Of a stretch of 64,000 nucleotides of DNA, positions 44,079 to 55,893 are shown piece by piece. The position numbers and the translations under genes are program-made. Source of the DNA: Deuterostichococcus epilithicus (Eukaryota > Chlorophyta > Trebouxiophyceae > Prasiolales > Stichococcaceae). The notes below the pieces were generated by a model. That model was not told where the DNA came from and ran no database searches. It worked only from the letters and a program-made list of their open reading frames with translations. Where the stretch lies: assembly GCA_033439295.1 (NCBI GenBank), contig JAVTLE010000005.1, positions 1,972,501 to 2,036,500 of the forward strand, written 5' to 3'. Position 1 is the stretch's first letter, and each line of letters begins with the position of its first letter.

Positions 44079-44496
44079 ATGGCGGGTCTGGTGTCGGCGT
44101 TCCTGGGCACGCGCCTCAAGCTGGCCATTGCAGCACCCACAAAGCCCGCAGCCTCGGCCCCGCGCCAGGTCACCAGCATGGCTAAGAAGAAGGGCATCCG
44201 TTGCATCGTGACGCTGGAGTGCACAGAGGCGCGGTCAGAGGGCGGCACTCCGTCCCGATATGTGACACAAAAGGTGGGGGGCTGCAACCAAAGTGGCGCG
44301 CCGTCATTGCCATGCTGCGCACACTCACAACTTCATTCCGGTCGCTCGTTATTTGATGGCAAATGTCCATTGTAAGCCAATTCCCATCGGTGTGTATTGT
44401 GGCCCGTAGAACCGCAAGAACACCTCCGCACGCCTGGAGCTGAAGAAGTACAACAAGTTCCTCAGGCGGATCACCCTCCACCGGGAGATCAAGTAG
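44079..44496 (+). CDS. Plastid ribosomal protein bL33, nuclear-encoded
   Basis: Two exons, 44079-44273 and 44410-44496, total 282 nt and give 93 residues. The first 33 residues (MAGLVSAFLGTRLKLAIAAP onward) are a plastid transit peptide. The mature part starts MAKKKGIRCIVTLECTEA and continues with SRYVTQKNRKNTSARLELKKYNKFLRR to a final HREIK, which is bacterial/plastid-type L33 over its whole length. It joins the plastid 50S subunit near the E site. The zinc-binding cysteines of C+ L33 forms are absent, as in many plastid versions. Land plants keep this gene in the plastid; here it is nuclear with an intron and a leader. Confidence 0.95.
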
Positions 44497-45180
44497 GTGA
44501 GGCGCCTTCGTAGCATTACAACGGGCTGGGACGGGCGGTTCTTGCCCGTGCGGCACACAAACCAGCAGCCTGGGGCTGGCGCAGCTGCTTGTCATTGTCC
44601 GGCCTGCGGTGTCTTAAATCCTAGAGGATCCGTGACGCCGACACTATGATTGCACAGGTGAACAGACGGCAGTGCCCTTTGGTGGCACGATGCGTGCGGC
44701 CTGGCATCTAGCAGAGCCAGCCGGCGGCAGTACCTTGCCAACAGTGCACGGCGTCACGGCGAGACGCGCCTGTTCCCCGGGGAACGGGTAGCATGTCGGC
44801 TGCTGTGCGGCACTGACAGAGCATGCACCCTTTAGCAACAGGGGTGGCTGGTCACACGGTTTGCAGCAGCTATGATGGCAATGGCAGTACAGGCCTTGAC
44901 AGAGTTCATAAGAGCTGTTGCAACACCCAGGAACCGACGCTGTTGACTTCAGCAGGTTTCATACGATTTTGCTTGTCCTGGACGGTTGAATGCGTCAATG
45001 TGGGAACCCTTTTTGCCGAAGCACTGTCTCCATTCTATGCCCGATAACACTATGCTGTCCAAGATTCAGCCGGAGCCTCGTTCCTCCACACTCTCATTCA
45101 TGCCGGCGCAAATTCCTGCAGCAAACGTTTGTGAACATCAATTGTGCTTTGAGGTTTGCTTGCTGCTCCTGCACGGTTGG
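44497..45180. other. Convergent intergenic bL33 / SET protein 1
   Basis: 684 bp without a recognisable gene. Probably 3' UTRs. Confidence 0.5.
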
Positions 45181-48100
45181 CTACGGGGGTCCAGTCGAGG
45201 ATGATAATCCCACCTGCAGCCGCTTGGTCATCCGTGTGATGGCTTGCACCAGGATTCTCTTCTTCTCGATTCGAAAACGCAGCGCCAGTCGCTCATCGGC
45301 AATGGCGGTGGCGTTCAGCAGCTGCAGGTCTTCTCCGATCGTCGTAGGGAATGTCGACAAGAGGAGCTTAGCGAGATTGCTCAGCAACGTCATGGCCGCG
45401 CCCTGCGTCCAGTATGCAAGCATGCAGCATCAGCAAGTCCAGCAAACTTGTGAATGGGTGTTGACGGCTGAGTCAGTCACTGGAAATGCACACGGTCCTT
45501 GGCCAGGTGCTGCTTGCAGGCAGCAGCGCCATGTGCGCGGGCGCTGCCATCAGTGGGTCAAACACAAAACCTGTGGCACAGCTGAGCTGAGCTGAGCGCA
45601 CCTCGCTGGCGGGCGACAGCGCGGGTCTGCCACCAAAATCGGCCAGCCGCTGCAGCTGGATGCCCTTCAGCTCGTCTGCAGAGCGCACGCACATTGCGCG
45701 GGTGGCGGTCAGCAGGCGAGGGTCCACGACGACTGGGTCGTTGCCGAACGACACCTCCTGCGAACCCCCATCGAACGCCTTGACAGCAAGCTCCCGAATG
45801 TGTGTGGTCGGGGCAGGACCAGATGTGGAGGATGGCATCGTAAGATCTGCGAGCGCGAATCTTCTCGCAGTCGGACAACAGACAGGTTGTCATCATGTCT
45901 GGAGTTGCTGATGACGGGAGCGCCAGGACGCTAAGAGCTCACCAGATTTGCGTCAGGTCCCGTGAGTCGCAGCGCCAGCAGCAACTTCTGCACCTCGGGC
46001 TTGACCGTCAGCGCCTCTCCCGCTGCGCCGCCGCTCTAGAGGATTTACATGACATCCGGAGAGTCACGCACGGCAAGCGTCAGCAGCCGCGTCAAATGCA
46101 ATGTCAGCCAGATGTCATACCGCCAGACTGCACTGTTGATATTTGCAAATGAGGTGTTTGAAAATGGCGCACTGTGTCCAGAGCTGAGGCGGCCTCGAAG
46201 AGTCGCAGGTCGAACTGCAACTGCACCCTGTCGTGCGGATTGCCCTCGCTGATAAATCCTAGGCATGGGAAAGTGCCAGCTCGAAAGTCAGAGTTCCCAA
46301 TAATATCAGAGCCTATGATCGAATGCGTCTGTGCCGCTTGTCATCTGAGCAAGTGCAGCAGCAGTGCGCCAGTGTCACCATAGTCCATGAAGAGGAAGTC
46401 GTTGGGAAGGCTGTACACAACCACAACGCGCAGGAGTCAGCTCAATATCCGACGCTGAGCAGCGGCTGGGGCTGCAAAGGACTCGGCATCATGGCAGGGA
46501 GGACAGCCATGCTGCCAAGTGGCAAGGTCATTATGTAGCTTGTCAGCGGGATCACTCACTCGCCATAGGAAATGCTCAACAACTCCCCAGGAACCAGCTC
46601 CCGCAGCAGGAACATCTGCGCAACTTGCACAAAGCTGGCCATGATCGTTGCATTTCCGACGGATCCAATGCATCGTTGGGATCGTGCTTCCAACGGACCT
46701 GCTTGTGCTTGTCATACTGAAGGCATGTCACTGGCCCGAGTGGCGCACCTCCATGCCGCCCTTTGAGGATGGCCGCACTTTCGCATTCGGCCGGAACGAA
46801 TGATTGCACATGTCTGCAATTGGCACTTGAGGAATGCGTCGCCCAGTCACACGAACGATCTATCGAACATGACTTTTCGGCTTGTGCGCATCGTCCAAAT
46901 TAAGAAATCCGGGAACTGCAAGTCACCTATCAGCGGCAGCATGCTGGCAGGGTGCTCCGGGCCGCGCGTCCTGAAAGCCCGCGAAGAGCAGGCAGCAAAC
47001 GCCCATCCTGGGCAACGTCAGCGACGACGCTCAGCCCTCCGCGCATTTGCAAGCAGCAAAGGATCTCACAGCAGCATCCAGTTGCACAGAATCATCCGCA
47101 CCTAGGGCGTTGGCATCGACCCCAGCAAGCGGCCCGTCAGCGGCCGCCAGATGCTGCGATGCAAAGTCTGTGAGCCACCTGCACCTGCGTGTGACCTGCG
47201 CAAGTACACGACCGAGTCACAGCAAAGCTACAACTTCCGCCTGACATGCAGAGAGCGACATGGATTAGAACGTCATGGGCTGCAGGACTTGCACTGCCTT
47301 TTTATTACCAGACGTAGACGTACAGGCATTTACTCACCTGCGCAGACACGGGCGGGTACTGCTGCAGCGCGAGCATTGCGGACCGCGAGAAAAAGATCGG
47401 CACGCCCTCGAAGCCTACAGGTAGGTGCTGCACGTATGCCGCAAAGTGGCTGCCATCGCCGGCCAGCCGCTCCGCGAGGAGCTGCAAGGAACAAACTCAA
47501 GCTTGGAAGATGAAAGAGCTGAATAAGCGGAATGGTCCGTGAGCCGTTGGCACGCAGTTCCAGAGGGCAAACGTCATACATGATCTTACGCCCTATTCAG
47601 CGCGGACGCACTCTGTGTGCTTTTAGTTTGGCAGCTTTCACCAAGGCGAGCACCAAATTCTCTGCTGACCAGTCAAAAGCCATTGAAAACCCACTGGTCC
47701 TCGTGGGCATCATGCGAGTACCTGGAGGGCCAGCCGGGCGCCCCACAGCTCCGGCGGCACCCGCTCGATCAGCGCCAGCAACCGGGGGTCGCTTCTGCCG
47801 CTGTACGACAGCTGGCAGGCCTTCGGCAGCTTGACGACGACCGCGCCCTTGCGCGATGCCTGCTTGCGTGGCGCATCGGCATGACGATCGCCGGTCGTCA
47901 TGCTTTGGAACTGACAGAATGCCCGCATGGCTGATGCCAGCGCCACGCACTGCAGCCGGCTCACCTCCGTCGCGATCAGGCCGAGGCCCTGCTGGCCCTG
48001 CCGGGCCACGGCCACGCCATTGACCTTCCCGCCGTTCTCAATCACCCAGCCTGCGAGCTGGTCTGCGCTGGTGCATGAGGTGACATGCTGCCGGCTGTGT

Positions 48101-48213
48101 GCGTGCTGGGCTGTGCGCGCGGGATACGTCTGACGTAGAATGCATGGCGATCCCATCATCAGACGAGAGGACATCATCCTAGGGTGATAGAACGTCGTCA
48201 TTATCCGCTGCAG
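45181..48213 (-). CDS. SET-domain protein 1, Rubisco LSMT/SETD3-like lysine methyltransferase
   Basis: About twelve exons. From the N-terminal side: LAGWVIENGGKVNGVAVARQG then GLGLIATE (SET start); GAVVVKLPKACQLSYSG then LLALIERVPPELWGARLALQ; LLAERLAGDGSHFAAYVQHLP then PIFFSRSAMLALQQYPP; GVDANALG; WAFAACSSRAFR; IADMCNHSFRPNAKV (the NHS motif that binds S-adenosylmethionine); VAQMFLLRELVPGELLSISYG (catalytic Tyr); LPNDFLFMDYG; then the Rubisco-binding-type C-terminal domain (NPHDRVQLQFDL, DPRLLTATRAMCV, FPTTIGEDLQLL, RLALRFRIEKKRILVQAI). This is the order of plastid LSMT and SETD3 proteins. The first exon (from about 48213) may be a plastid leader but is uncertain. The substrate cannot be inferred. 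Confidence 0.85.
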
Positions 48214-48857
48214 CATTCACGCTCCGGCTCGATTCACGATGCCGCTCATCCGCCAGCAACAAACTTCACATGAGCAGCTCGCATTCTGCCAACATGGCAG
48301 CTGCAAGCTCTATCTGCCTTCAATCGAGCCCAATCGCAGTCGAAACCGTAAAACGAAAGGCAGATCAGAGGACTGACAGGTGCAGGTGCGATGCGATGGC
48401 TAGATGCTGGTTATCGTGATCGATACACGATGAGGACGGCTCGGATCGATGATCAATGACTTCAGGTGTTGATACCAGACAAATCTGTTAAGATGATTGA
48501 TCGACGGATGCGGGTGCGAGCATGCATGAAGTGATTGGGATGACTAGGCCGCCCTGCAGCATGAGCAGCAGACATGCCTGGGCGGGCAGGGCCAGGACGC
48601 GTGTCTCGTATGACTCTCCTCGCAGCCAGGGGAAATCTGGCACTGTGCCATTTGGTCTCCGATGCCTCGCCTCTGAAGCAAAGCCATGACAAGACTGTAC
48701 TTGCGCATGCGTGCAGACGTTCTCACCAATGCGGCACTGTTACGTTGCTGGCGAGCTCTCGATGCCACCTCCATGTTTCTCTCAGCAAACCAAAGTTTAT
48801 CTCAAAAATCGACCACACGCATGCTCAAGGTTCCGCTGGATGTGTCCGAACATGCAG
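48214..48857. other. Intergenic between SET genes
   Basis: 644 bp with several short GATC-rich palindromes (about 48417-48455) and no gene recognised. Promoter of SET protein 1 and 3' UTR of SET protein 2. Confidence 0.45.
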
Positions 48858-51110
48858 TCACGCCGCTTCTGCGTCAAATGCCTCCCAGTCGCTGTGGACG
48901 ACAGCCAAGGCAGCTTCGACGACACCCAGCTGACTCTTGATGTAGCCGTCGACGAGCTGGGACGCGGGCGTCCCAGCTGCAGGCGACCTGCTGTTCCTGT
49001 CGCGCACTCGGCTGAGGCTAGCCTGCTGCACTGCCAAGGCGGTTTGAAGGTGGCGCACGGCAGCCGTTTCAACCTCCCTGGCCACCTCCTGTGAGCATAT
49101 GCGCAGTGAGGCCTCAGAGGCTTTTCATCCTGCACCGCGGAAGCGCCCGGCCTCAGGCGCATTGGGGATCGTGCACATCGAAAGAGAGATCACCGGCCGC
49201 AGGCATGCTGAGCTGAGTCGTGCGCGAAGCAGGCGTGCTCAGCGGTGCACATCCTCGAGGAGCAGGCCCCCACCTGGCCCGAGCAGATAGACTGCAGCTG
49301 TGCGGCAGGCGCATGCAAGACCCGCAGGCACTCCAGAGCACGGTCCAGGGAGCCGCCGCGGCAGTTGATGCGGTGGTCCAGCGGCAGGGACAGCCGCTGA
49401 AGCGCCGCTCGCACCGCCTCCGCGCGACCGTCCGCCTGCACCTGTGCATGCCACGGAGTGCACAGTGGGATATCCAGGGGTTTATCTTGATTGTGGCAGC
49501 ATGCGCATGGCGGAGAATGATGCAGTGATCTTCTTGAGAACCCCTGCTACAAGAGAGTGTGTACACGCGACACCAGATGTCGAGTGTGTACACGCGACAC
49601 CAAACAGTGTGTCACGTCAGAGCAGCCGGCATGGCCCGTCAGCCACACCCTGAAGTGGAGCGCAATGGTGTCGTTGGGGTTGTCAGGCACAACGAAGCCG
49701 TAGAATGTCGCCAGGTGGGCGCTGTCGTGCGGGCCGTATGACAGGAAGACCTGCTCCCCAGCCGCGGCGCCGCGCTCCGCAATCAGCTCGAGCCTGCCGC
49801 GCCGCAGCCGCCCGTATGCCCTGACGTGCGGCTGGGCAGAGTGGTTCAGCAGGCAGGCATAGGGCGCAAGCGCCTCGCAAACTGCCGACGTGTCGTCCGC
49901 TGTGAATCGCACCTGCGCGCATGACACAGCCTCCTGTGGCTCTCTTTCTTGATGAGGGCACGCAGGCAACATGCAACCCCGCACTACACCCATACAAGCG
50001 GGACGTAAGCAATTTGCGAGAAATAGAAAGGGGTGAGCTGCTTACTTGCATGGCATAGGAATACCAGAGCTGGGCCGCCTGCGGCCACCGGCAACAGCCG
50101 TCAGCCTTCTGGCGACTCGCCATCACATACTGGTCACACCAGAACAGAAGCCGACGCTTAGGAATCAGGTTCACCCACAGGAACGCGTCCCAACTGAAGT
50201 AGGACGCCTGGAGGTGCTGGGGATACGCCTTGAGCAGCGCCGCCGTGACTGACTGCACAGCCTCGTGTGCCGCCCTGATGTGCTGCAGGCGGTGGAAGGC
50301 TTTCAGGTGTCAGCGCAGACTGGATGGAGCACGGACAGTACCCTGCATTGACATACCCATGTGTGTTGACATACGCATGTCGCTCGTCAGCCATGTGACA
50401 ACAGTCACTCGCCTCGATGGCTGAGAGGATGTCCTGATGCACGGACGTGCCCTCCAGCAGAGCGTGCTCCTCGTCGCTGAAGCCCAGGCCTAGCAAGCGG
50501 GCACGGCAGGCAATCATCGCGTCTCCTCCAATTCCAGCATGCTGCCGGAAATTGTCAAGTTCAGCTAGCACTGCTGAGCAGTCTACCAACGCCAGCGCGA
50601 AACAAACCCCTGCTTATGCCAATAAGTAGCTCAGTCGGCTAGAGAATGAATGCGCTTCTGCGCACCTGAGCAGAAACGCGGCGGCAGAGCACGCCAGAGG
50701 GGCGCATGCAGTGAATCGGCATCATGCCGCTCCACCATGAGCCACACCAGCAGCAGGCTCTGCTCGTCCAATGGCAGCAGCTGCAGCGCCTGTCCGAGAT
50801 CCGAATCCCTGGCAGTGCGTGCGGTGATCAGTAGCGCCTCTGGCACAGACACGATGCACTGGCCTGCGGGTGGGCCGATAGGAGGTGTAATCCGGAAGCG
50901 CTTGTTTGAGGACAGCCACGTAGGTTCAACGCGGGTTCCGACGCGTGCTGGAATGCGTGTCAAAGAACCATCTGAAAGCAACCGACCTGCTGCAAGGTCC
51001 CGCGACGCCGCAGCCCCTCTCAGTCCGCCGCTGAATGTCGCGGGCACAATGGTGCTTTGGATGCCGCTCGCCTGTGCCCATCTGCAAAGCTGCCATGTGC
51101 AGTGAGGAGC
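48858..51110 (-). CDS. SET-domain protein 2, LSMT/SETD-type
   Basis: About eight exons, minus strand, directly upstream of SET protein 1 in the same orientation. Visible blocks: WAQASGIQSTIVPATFSGGL then RGAAASRDLAAG; CIVSVPEALLITARTARDS then LPLDEQSLLLVWLMVERHD; LRALPPRFCSG-like; SYFSWDAFLWVNLIPKR; ALAPYACLLNHSAQPHVRAYG (the NHS box); LIAERGAAAGEQVFLSYGPHDSAHLATFYGFVVPDNPND (the SYG motif); then a helical C-terminal domain ending DWEAFDAEAA. The order is again LSMT/SETD3-like but clearly diverged from SET protein 1. The start lies upstream of about 51110 and is not fixed. One intron carries a two-copy tandem repeat at 49558-49610. Confidence 0.78.
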
Positions 51111-51868
51111 TCCGGAATAATGCCGTTTGCCTGCGCATGGTTCACCTCAAGCTGCACATGCGAGGCGCCACACACCTTGCAAGGTCTGTGTGTTCGGCTT
51201 CGTTCTGCTGCAGACAACCTCGACCGCTGCCTGTCGCTAGTTCCGTCATAACGCAGATGATTGCCTTGCGCAACTTGTTTCCGAGTCCACCCTCTGGAAC
51301 GGCAATTCGACAACACCAGACAACAAAGGGATTGGCCCAAGTGACGCCCTTTTGACTTGCAAGCGAGGCGGCAGTAACGTCGTCGCCGTGACACTCAATC
51401 AGTGCAAGTCAGTCAGAACGCCAACGCGATGTCTGGGGGATCTGATGTCGAGATGCAAAATGGTCAATGTCGGAGTAAAAAAGAACCCACCAATGGCGGC
51501 GTGCGGCGCATCAACATGAAGATTTGTGAGTTTCGGGCCCGTCAAGCTCGGGCAGTCACTTGACGCTGTTCATCAAAGCGTGGGTACTCTGCAAGCGCTG
51601 ATTGCGGTTCCAGCCGACTTGTACGTATACAAGGGGAAAATTTGTCGAGCTGATCAGCGCTGCCGTCAACAAGTTCAGGTTCCTGCCTTTTTCAAGATCC
51701 ACAGACATCTTGGTATGATACAGTTTCAAAGCGAGTTTCACCTTCTGCCTGTGCCCTACGAACGAGTTGCACCGTCTGAAGGCCGATTTCACTCGCATCG
51801 CGCTTTCGAGGACCACGTTCGCCAGGCTGCGGCAGCAATGTGGGAGTTCAGGTACCCGCAGCCAAAGC
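51111..51868. other. Intergenic upstream of SET protein 2
   Basis: About 760 bp, less GC-rich than the flanking genes. Open frames on both strands show no recognisable family. Probably holds the 5' exon and promoter of SET protein 2 and the 3' UTR of the next gene. Confidence 0.4.
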
Positions 51869-53567
51869 TCAGGCCGCGTCGCGCTCGTGCTCCCTCCAGG
51901 ATGCTAAAGCCGCCTTGACGTCATCCGACACGATGACCACGCCGTCAGCGCTCTCCGCGTCTTGTGCCTTGTCTGCCGCCGCCTGTCTGAGGCTGTCAGT
52001 GATATGCGTGATGAAGTTGTTGAAGCCAGCCGCCAGGCTTTGCTGCTGCTCGATCGGCAGGGCCGCCTGCATCCTCTGCGCTCCCCCACACACACGAGCC
52101 CGTCACAGCTGGTGGCAGGTAGTATGCCACAACCAACACAGAAGCGACTGCAGCACAGTCACCATGCCGCCCAGGTGCATCCTGGAGACAAGCACCATCT
52201 CCTGCAGGACGGCAGCTTAGACACCACAGCGCGCGACCACACAGCTGCTCCGATGCGATTGTTTCAGCATCACCTGGATTGCGGCGGCCTCGACGCTGCA
52301 GCCCATCTGCTGGTCGATGGCCTCGCCGATCGCCTCCACTGGGTAGCTGCGCGCGAACTCGTTCTCCTCCCCCTGAAATGTTGCATGTCAATGGCTCAAC
52401 CGATGCACTGAGTAGCACCCTCTGCCGACGCAGCCACGAGGAATCCTGCCGCTGTTCTGGCAGACACTGCTCTGCTCATGTGGCACGTAGGTCCACATCT
52501 GGTTTACATCTCCATCAGACTCTGGTCACATCCTAGGAATGGGGTTGCCCAGCAAGGTCGAGCAAGCAGGCGCACCTCGCCGTCGCTGCTGCTCTCCTCG
52601 TCGCTGTCAGGCTCGTAGGTCTCGCCTTCCATGCGCCAGGCAAGCGGCTCCTCCAGGTCGCCGTGCACGAGCACATCTGCGTGTCCGCACGTTGAAACCA
52701 GTTATCGGCGGAGCTGCCGCAGCAATGACATCCAGTGCAGTGTGGTGCGGTGCTATTCTATGCATTGGGGAGCTCTGCACAGCAACGAGCGCCGATGCAT
52801 TCTACTCGAGTGGGTTCATGAGAGCACGCAGTGAGCCAGGCAGGAGAATTCAGCGCGCGCACGTTTTGTGAGCAGGGTGCACTCCCTGTCCTCCTGCGTA
52901 AAGTCACCGTGCGCATCGTACCTGCAGGACATCCAGTGGGCAGTGAGAGACGGCTTTGCACATGGGGCTTCAGCTCTGTTGCAGGATCAGTTGCATCAAT
53001 GCAGCCAAACACGGCCGGCTCTGGCGGCCCTCTCAACAGGCTGCTTCGGGTGGTGCGGACGCCCTTACCTGAGGATCCAGGTGACAGCAGCGGGCGTGGC
53101 CTCTGCGGCTGGCGCCGCGTCCCCCTCTACCGCCGCTTGCGCAGGAGCCGCTTTTCGCTCCACCAGCATTGCGCCCCACCATCTGGACGTGGTCGTCTCC
53201 CCCTCTTCCAGCTGCCACTTCACCTGCGAGAGCCGTCATAGGTGAGTGGTGGATCTCGACAGTTTGTCTTTTTCGAAATGCCCGCGCCACTGCATGACAG
53301 GCCACTGGTCACCTCGATGCGCTGCCCAGCGGCGAGGTCGTCGGGGAGTCTCTCCACGACGTCTGTGTCAGCATGTGCCGCTGCAGCGGGCTCCGCCGCG
53401 GCAGCGTCACCCTCTGTGCGCGCACGCTTGGCCAGCCGCTCGTTTGACAGCCCTCCGAGAGCCGCAAAGAGGACCATCTTTCTCACGCTCGATTCGAAGG
53501 CGTCCCCACCGCTCTGCGCGGGGGGCGCGTCACTGCGGCCCCATGGCAGCGCGGGCGCGTCCGCCAT
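51869..53567 (-). CDS. Unrecognised nuclear-type protein with Trp-rich core and acidic segment
   Basis: About six exons from ATG 53567 (MADAPALPWGRSDAPPAQSG) to the stop at 51869. The first exon holds RLAKRARTEG, a possible nuclear signal, and LPDDLAAGQRIEVTSG. The next has VKWQLEEGE, SRWWGAMLVERK and TWILR, followed by YDAHGDFTQEDREC. Then come LVHGDLEEPLAWRMEGETYEPDSDEESSSDG, EENEFARSYPVEAIGEAIDQQ, and a helical end (LAAGFNNFITHITDSLRQ, DDVKAALASWREHERDAA). The W-rich strands with W(G)AxxV and TWxLRYD resemble a small Tudor- or SH3-like fold binding a peptide or nucleic acid, but no family could be named. Exon joins are in frame where checked. Confidence 0.65.
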
Positions 53568-53935
53568 CGGATGCACTGAAGGTCCCCTGTCAAGTGTTGA
53601 GGCTGTAACACAACCCTCCTTGTCAGCTTGATCCCTTCGCCGAGCTTCAAGACCAGAGTGGCTCCTCGCCGGGCCGTCCAACTTGGACGACGAGGGTTGC
53701 GATGCCCGGTGTCTAGACTGCAACAGCAACGTCCAACCCTCCAGGGAGCTTGCCGAAGATTGCGCGGAAGGCGTTATACTGTCGAACGGTGCAACTCGCG
53801 GGCTGTGTGGAGGCGAGTTGTGCGCCAGCGTTTGACACCAGGTTCAAATTTGACAGGGCGAAATTGGATTTGTTTTTGTACTTCTCGCGATGGCCCGTGT
53901 TGTTTCCGCAACGGCTGGAAAGGAACTTGCAGAGA
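53568..53935. other. Intergenic hypothetical / TMEM115
   Basis: 368 bp between two minus-strand genes. Nothing recognised. Confidence 0.45.
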
Positions 53936-55893
53936 CTACGAGACGGCATCAGGCGCCACGGCAGGGGCGGGTGCGACCGTTTCTGAGTCCGCATCCCCGT
54001 TGCCGCCGCTTCCCATCTCGACGTCGACGGACGCTGCCTCCTTGCTCACGTCCACAGTGCTCTTCAGCCCGAGGCGCTCCTCCAGGGCGCGAGCACCGCG
54101 CTCCCTGCATGACGCATCACCTTCAGTGCACCATTCGCGGAGCTGCGGCTGGGCTTGTTCTCGTCATTGCGGCTTCCCAAGAGAGAGCAGCATCTCAACA
54201 TCCTTCACTTGCATCTGTTACCTCCGCCGGCTGGCTTCAGCAGATTCTGCTGCGGGCACTGCCGCCGCCGCGCTCCGTGGTGCCGCTGCGCCTGCCGCGC
54301 GGTCGAGCCTGAACACTCGAGCGGCCGCGGCCGCCACCCTGTCCACTATAGGCTGTGCGGGCGCTGGGTAGAAGCTGGCAAAGCGGAACTCGTGGCTGTT
54401 GTCCCCTCTGTCAGTTTGGGAAGGATCATCCCTCAGGTATCATCGCGACCCTTCATGAGACTTGCCTGTACAGACTGAACTCGTGCATGCCTTGCGCAGC
54501 GGTGGTCAGAAGCCGTTCAGAACTCGACAATCATACATGTATCAACAGGGACGCACTGTTGAGCTGCATCTGTGGGCGATGGCTGGTAGAATCGCAGGTA
54601 AAACCAGGCACTGTATGCGCCGCACAGCACGAAGGGCACCGTCCTGATGACGCTGTGCAGGAAGAGGCTGACGACGGCGGTTGCGACCACATACAAAGCC
54701 GTGAGGTGCTGCGAAAGCAAGGGTCATCCACCAGTAAGAGATGGAGGGGCACGGTGAGGCCGACGCAGTCCGTCAGCAGCGCGCTGGTGCTGCGATCTGG
54801 CGTATTGGGTTCGCATTCCAATGTCGCGCTGTGGTCCCAAAGCACCACACGCTTTGCTGGCATTTGACCGCGGGTTGGCGCACGAGCATGGAGGGGCAAG
54901 TTCACACCTTGGCTCGCAGCTTGACCACTTGCAGGATGGTCACTTCTGTGTCTGGCGTCAGCTGCTTGACAGCCACCAGCAGCCCAGCAATCACGCCGTG
55001 GAAGCCGCTGATCTCAGAGTACCTGTGTCAAGGGAATAAGAGATGTCTCAGGGCTCACATACCAGTGTAAGATTTGGGATGACAGAGAACGACGCTTGAC
55101 CGGAACCGGACATTAAGAGACTTCCAGATCATGACCGCACGGGCTTACAAAACGCCATTATCCACTCACAAGAGGTTGCCTTCGGCGTTTCGGTCCAGGG
55201 CATATGCTATGTACACTGTGATGAATGCGCCGAGTCCCTGCCAGCAGTAAGGGGCATCAGCTTCAAAATTGGACGACGTCAAGCGTGCCTTCACTCAGGC
55301 AGCCGCTGTAGCAAACTGCTACCGACATGGGAGACGAGGAGAGAGAACAAAACGTACCGCTGAAACATCCACAATTGCCAGGAACTTGAGGTACTCTCTG
55401 CTGCCGTAGACTGGCTCGATCACTCTCGAAAGCGCCAGGATTGCCACCACGCTGACTGCCAGCTGTGATCAAGCGGACGGATGTCCTTCAGCATTTCGCA
55501 GCAGTTTGCATCGCGGCAACACGGTCAGCGTCGACCTATGGGCCTCACCGTCAAAATGTGCTGCTCCAGCAGCCCAGCCGTTGCGACGTTCCAGCCGCAG
55601 GGAATAGTCCTGCAGATACAGCCAGCGAATGTCCGGCTGTGCCTCACAGCCCTGGGTAGGAGAACATCAGCACGCGCCGCACTCTGCGCACGGTGCGGCA
55701 GATGTGTCATGGCCAACACCCTGTCCGTAAAGAAGCCGTACCTGCCAGCCACCATGGCCAGATACGCGCGTGTGGGATGGTAGGCCAGCTGGGCGAGGTA
55801 TCCTGACACCAGCACGCCTGCCAGGACCTGTGACAGTCTGGTGCACGACCTCAGGAGACCAGCGACCGCGTTCGCTGGGCTGGAGGACGACAT
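53936..55893 (-). CDS. TMEM115: TMEM115-like rhomboid-fold Golgi membrane protein
   Basis: About seven or eight exons from ATG 55893 to the TAG at 53936-53938. Membrane segments in order: LSQVLAGVLVSGYLAQLAY, then IPCGWNVATAGLLEQHIL; VSVVAILALSRVIEPVYGSREYLKF; LGAFITVYIAYALDRN; YSEISGFHGVIAGLLVAVKQ followed by LTPDTEVTILQVVKLRAK; LYVVATAVVSLFLHSVIR; and PFVLCGAYSAWFYLRFYQP. The GFHG motif, the KQLTPD loop, the SWxYLRFYQ-like block, EFRFASFYPAPAQPI and the soluble tail with RALEERLGL are diagnostic for TMEM115, an inactive rhomboid-like Golgi protein involved in retrograde transport and glycosylation. The C-terminal tail is acidic. No catalytic Ser-His pair is seen, as expected. Confidence 0.88.

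Noticed and set aside
50622-50660. tRNA-like D-arm (TAGCTCAGTCGG) in a SET-protein intron
   Set aside because: It matches box A, but no box B, anticodon stem or closing acceptor stem follows. At most a tRNA-derived remnant.
51526-51918. 130-residue plus-strand frame upstream of SET protein 2
   Set aside because: No domain, no splice context, and it overlaps the 3' end of the neighbouring minus-strand gene.
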